Shown piece by piece: positions 7,191-9,129 of a stretch of DNA of 9,129 nucleotides (positions are counted from its first letter, which is position 1; each line of letters opens with the position of its first letter). The notes under the pieces were generated by a model. The model was not told where the DNA came from. It was given only the letters and a program-made list of their open reading frames with translations, and did no database searches. The stretch is from assembly GCA_018711265.1 (NCBI GenBank), contig DVIM01000146.1, forward strand, positions 1 to 9,129, given 5' to 3'. Source of the DNA: Spyradocola merdavium (GTDB lineage: Bacteria > Bacillota > Clostridia > Christensenellales > UBA1750). Both the position numbers and the translations under genes were made by a program.

Positions 7191-7796
7191 TCAGCGCAGG
7201 CGGAGCAGCGCGGTCAGGAGGATCTCGCCGTGGTCAAAGGCCAGGCCCTGGCCCCAGCCCTCCCCGCAGCGCAGCGCCTCGCCAAAGGGCGTCTGCTCAC
7301 GCAGGACCGCCGCCTCGGCGCGCAGCTCGTCGCCCTGCGCGCGAAGGGTTAGGCGCGCCTGGTCCCCGGCGCGGACAAAGTCCACGTCAAACCAGCGGGC
7401 GCTCGCCGCATCGTCCCCGGCGCGGGCCGTGGGCTCTGCGCCCTCGATAAGGGCCGCATAGGCGCAGGAGAGGGTCCAGCCGCGCGGGTCCCGCCCCGCC
7501 GCGCTGAAGACGCCGACGGGGCAGAGCGTCAGCCCGGACAGATTCGTCTCCTCCTCCAGCTCGCGGGCGGCGGCCTCCTCCACGCGCTCCCCGGGCTGTG
7601 CAAAGCCGCCCGGCAGCGCCCACCAGCCGAGGAAGGGGTGGCCGCCCCGGCGGATCAGCAGCGTGCGCAGCGCCCCGTCCGCCGCGCGGGAAAAGATGCA
7701 CACGTCCACCGTCACCGACGGCCGGGGATACTTGTCGGCGCGGTATTGGGCCAGGTACTCCCGCTCCGTGAGGCCGTTTTTGTCGCGCAGTTCCAT
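7191..7796 (-). CDS. Nudix hydrolase (NrtR-like Nudix domain without DNA-binding domain)
   Basis: This 201-residue protein has a Nudix domain spanning about 27-145. The Nudix box at 64-86 runs from Gly64 and Glu70 to Arg78-Glu79 and Glu82-Glu83, the Mg-binding core. The usual late glycine is Asn85 (EEETNL). Such enzymes cleave nucleoside diphosphates linked to another group; ADP-ribose or a related sugar nucleotide is a reasonable substrate guess, not shown here. The C-terminal segment ending LAFDHGEILLTALLRLR resembles the point where NrtR-type regulators pass into their winged helix, but the protein stops there, which favours an enzyme over a regulator. The ATG at 7796 is chosen because AAAGGAGGG precedes it by 7 nt; a longer open frame to 7928 would overlap araD. 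Its ribosome binding site follows directly behind the araD terminator, and I see no promoter in that gap. Confidence 0.85.
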   Translation of the reverse strand: MELRDKNGLTEREYLAQYRADKYPRPSVTVDVCIFSRAADGALRTLLIRRGGHPFLGWWALPGGFAQPGERVEEAAARELEEETNLSGLTLCPVGVFSAAGRDPRGWTLSCAYAALIEGAEPTARAGDDAASARWFDVDFVRAGDQARLTLRAQGDELRAEAAVLREQTPFGEALRCGEGWGQGLAFDHGEILLTALLRLR

Positions 7797-7814
7797 GGAA
7801 TTGCCCTCCTTTGC

Positions 7815-7844
7815 AAAAAGAGGGACGGCGATGCGTCCCTCTTT
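7815..7844 (-). terminator. Terminator or attenuator between araD and the Nudix gene
   Basis: On the minus strand AAAGAGGGACG (7844-7834) and CGTCCCTCTTT (7827-7817) form a perfect 11-bp stem with a 6-nt loop. The run of T continues to 7815. It begins 4 nt after the araD stop and is only 2 nt from the Nudix ribosome binding site, so it could act as a terminator for the ara operon with partial read-through. Confidence 0.85.
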
Positions 7845-7848
7845 GCGG

Positions 7849-8544
7849 TCAATTCTGTCCGTAGTAGGCGTTGGCGCCGTGCTTGCGCAGGTAGTGCTTG
7901 TCCAGCAGCTCCTGCTGCATGGCCGCAACGTCCGGCTGCAGGGCCAGGTCGTGCCAGGCCATGAAGGCGATCTCCTCCAGGACGACGGCGTTGTGCACGG
8001 CGTTCTTGGGGTCCGTGCCCCAGGCGAAGGGGCCGTGGCTGTGCACCAGCACCGCGGGGATGTCCTCCGGGTTCTTGCCCTGGAAGGTCTCCACGATGAC
8101 GTTGCCGGTCTCCCGCTCGTACTCGCCGGCGATCTCCGCGGGGGTCATCTTGCGCGTGCAGGGGATCTCGCCGTAGAAGTAGTCCGCGTGCGTGGTGCCC
8201 AGGGCCGGGATGCCGCGGCCCAGCTGCGCCATGGTGGTGGCCCAGCGGCTGTGGGTGTGCACGATGCCGCCCAGGCCCGGAAACGCGCGGTAGAGCACCA
8301 GGTGCGTGGGCGTGTCGGACGAGGGCTTGAGCTTGCCCTCCACGCGCTCGCCCGTGGCAAGGTCGACCACGACCATGTCGTCCGCGGTCATCTCGTCGTA
8401 CTCCACGCCGCTGGGCTTGATGACGACGAGGCCCTTTTCGCGGTCGATGCCGCTGACGTTGCCCCAGGTGAAGGTGACCAGGCCGTGCTTGGGGAGGAGG
8501 AGGTTGGCCGCAAGGACCTGTTCCTTGAGTTTCTTCAGCATCAT
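7849..8544 (-). CDS. araD: L-ribulose-5-phosphate 4-epimerase
   Basis: This 231-residue zinc enzyme converts L-ribulose 5-phosphate to D-xylulose 5-phosphate, the last step of L-arabinose entry into the pentose phosphate pathway. It is a class II aldolase-fold protein closely resembling E. coli AraD along its whole length: TWGNVSGID (26-34), IKPSGV (42-47), KPSSDTPTH (73-81), VHTHSRWAT (95-103), THADYFYG (118-125) and VHSHGPFAWG (167-176). Expected zinc ligands are Asp77, His96, His98 and one of the 168/170 histidines; Asp121 and Tyr228 match the catalytic Asp and Tyr. It begins with two ATG codons in tandem. The first overlaps the upstream kinase stop as ATGA, so it is likely translationally coupled. 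The second ATG (8541) is the equivalent of the E. coli start. Confidence 0.97.
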   Translation of the reverse strand: MMLKKLKEQVLAANLLLPKHGLVTFTWGNVSGIDREKGLVVIKPSGVEYDEMTADDMVVVDLATGERVEGKLKPSSDTPTHLVLYRAFPGLGGIVHTHSRWATTMAQLGRGIPALGTTHADYFYGEIPCTRKMTPAEIAGEYERETGNVIVETFQGKNPEDIPAVLVHSHGPFAWGTDPKNAVHNAVVLEEIAFMAWHDLALQPDVAAMQQELLDKHYLRKHGANAYYGQN

Positions 8545-9129
8545 TCGCTCGCCTGCTCTTTCTTGATGGCCTTCAGGCGCTTCATGACGTCGTTGGCGCC
8601 GCGGCCGAAGTAGTCGTGCAGCGTGACGTACTCGGCAAAGAGCTTGTCGTAGACCGCCGCGTTCTCGGGGATGGGGGTGTAGACCAGGTTCTTGGTGCGG
8701 CCCATGGCGCGCGCGGCGGCAAAGATGTCGTCATAGCCGCCGGCGGCCTCGCCCGCCGCGACGGAGGCGAAGATCGCGCTGCCCAGGGCCGGGCCCTGCG
8801 CCGAGCCCGCGATCTTGATGGGCATGTTGAGCACGTCCGCGTAGATCTGCATGGCCATGGCGTTCTTCTGGGAGATGCCGCCGGAGGCGTAGAACTCCTC
8901 CACCGGCACGCCGTTTGCGCGGTAGTTCTCGATGATCTCGCGCGTGCCGTAGGCTGTGGCCTCGATCAGCGCGCGGTACATCTCCTCCGGGCGGGTCGCC
9001 AGCGTCATGCCCAGCATCATGCCCGTCAGGTCCACATCCACCAGCACCGAGCGGTTGCCGTTCCACCAGTCCAGCGCGAGCAGGCCGCTCTGGCCGGCCT
9101 CGTAGCCGTAGTAGCCGGGCAGGACGCCG
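8541..9129 (-). CDS. araB: Ribulokinase, C-terminal part, with an apparent internal deletion
   Basis: This is the last 195 codons of an FGGY-family kinase that phosphorylates L-ribulose; the gene starts outside the window. The residues LALDWWNGNRSVLVD, LTGMMLGMTLATRPEEMYRA (second FGGY signature region), ATAYGTREII, YASGGISQKNAMAMQIYADV and HDYFGRGANDVMKRLKAI match Bacillus-type AraB. At the window edge the sequence runs from LPGYYGYEAGQS directly into GLLALDWWNGN. In AraB proteins I know, the first motif (PGYxGYEAGQS followed by VGDxFxWF) lies about 55-60 residues before the second, so a segment of the C-terminal domain seems to be missing in frame. If real, the enzyme is probably inactive. 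It overlaps araD by 4 nt. Confidence 0.9.
   Translation of the reverse strand, partial: GVLPGYYGYEAGQSGLLALDWWNGNRSVLVDVDLTGMMLGMTLATRPEEMYRALIEATAYGTREIIENYRANGVPVEEFYASGGISQKNAMAMQIYADVLNMPIKIAGSAQGPALGSAIFASVAAGEAAGGYDDIFAAARAMGRTKNLVYTPIPENAAVYDKLFAEYVTLHDYFGRGANDVMKRLKAIKKEQASE

Noticed and set aside
7797..7928. Upstream extension of the Nudix gene to a start at 7928
   Set aside because: The extension runs through the araD terminator and into araD with composition unlike a protein; the ATG at 7796 has AAAGGAGGG.

Overview
The window looks like chromosomal DNA from a GC-rich member of the Clostridia (Bacillota), probably a plant-sugar-using gut commensal. The evidence is a RemB-type protein directly upstream of gyrB, a GyrA with Thr at the quinolone-region Ser position (as in several Clostridia), strong AGGAGG-type ribosome binding sites, a Bacillus-like AraB and a cellobiose 2-epimerase. 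No taxonomic search was possible, so this is inference.

Left part (1-2190): a GntR-type regulator with a LacI/periplasmic-binding-protein sensor domain is read leftwards. Its sensor domain is broken by an apparent deletion and frameshift near 125-130. Divergent from it across a 268-bp intergenic region with promoters on both strands is a complete AGE-family epimerase, most like cellobiose 2-epimerase (Glc-Glc to Glc-Man). A strong bidirectional terminator at 2134-2189 separates it from the convergent gyrase operon.

Middle (2202-7070): a tight leftward operon remB-gyrB-gyrA, with gaps of 4 and 28 nt and an extended -10 promoter in front of remB. GyrB and GyrA are full length with all catalytic motifs and form the DNA supercoiling enzyme. 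In many Bacillota this set directly follows dnaA-dnaN-recF. Here it is preceded by a terminator and sugar genes instead.

Right part (7132-9129): a leftward araB(partial)-araD unit for L-ribulose to D-xylulose 5-phosphate conversion, with an ATGA overlap. A terminator follows, and then a Nudix hydrolase gene whose ribosome binding site sits directly behind that terminator, with its own strong terminator downstream. The araB segment reads in frame but appears to lack about 55-60 residues that the family normally has.

I see no mobile element, CRISPR array, tRNA or rRNA, and no clearly new multi-gene system. The points most worth a second look are the two deletion-like junctions (regulator and araB), the terminator/Shine-Dalgarno arrangement before the Nudix gene, and the relocated remB-gyrBA operon. 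No gene-free stretch exceeds 300 bp.
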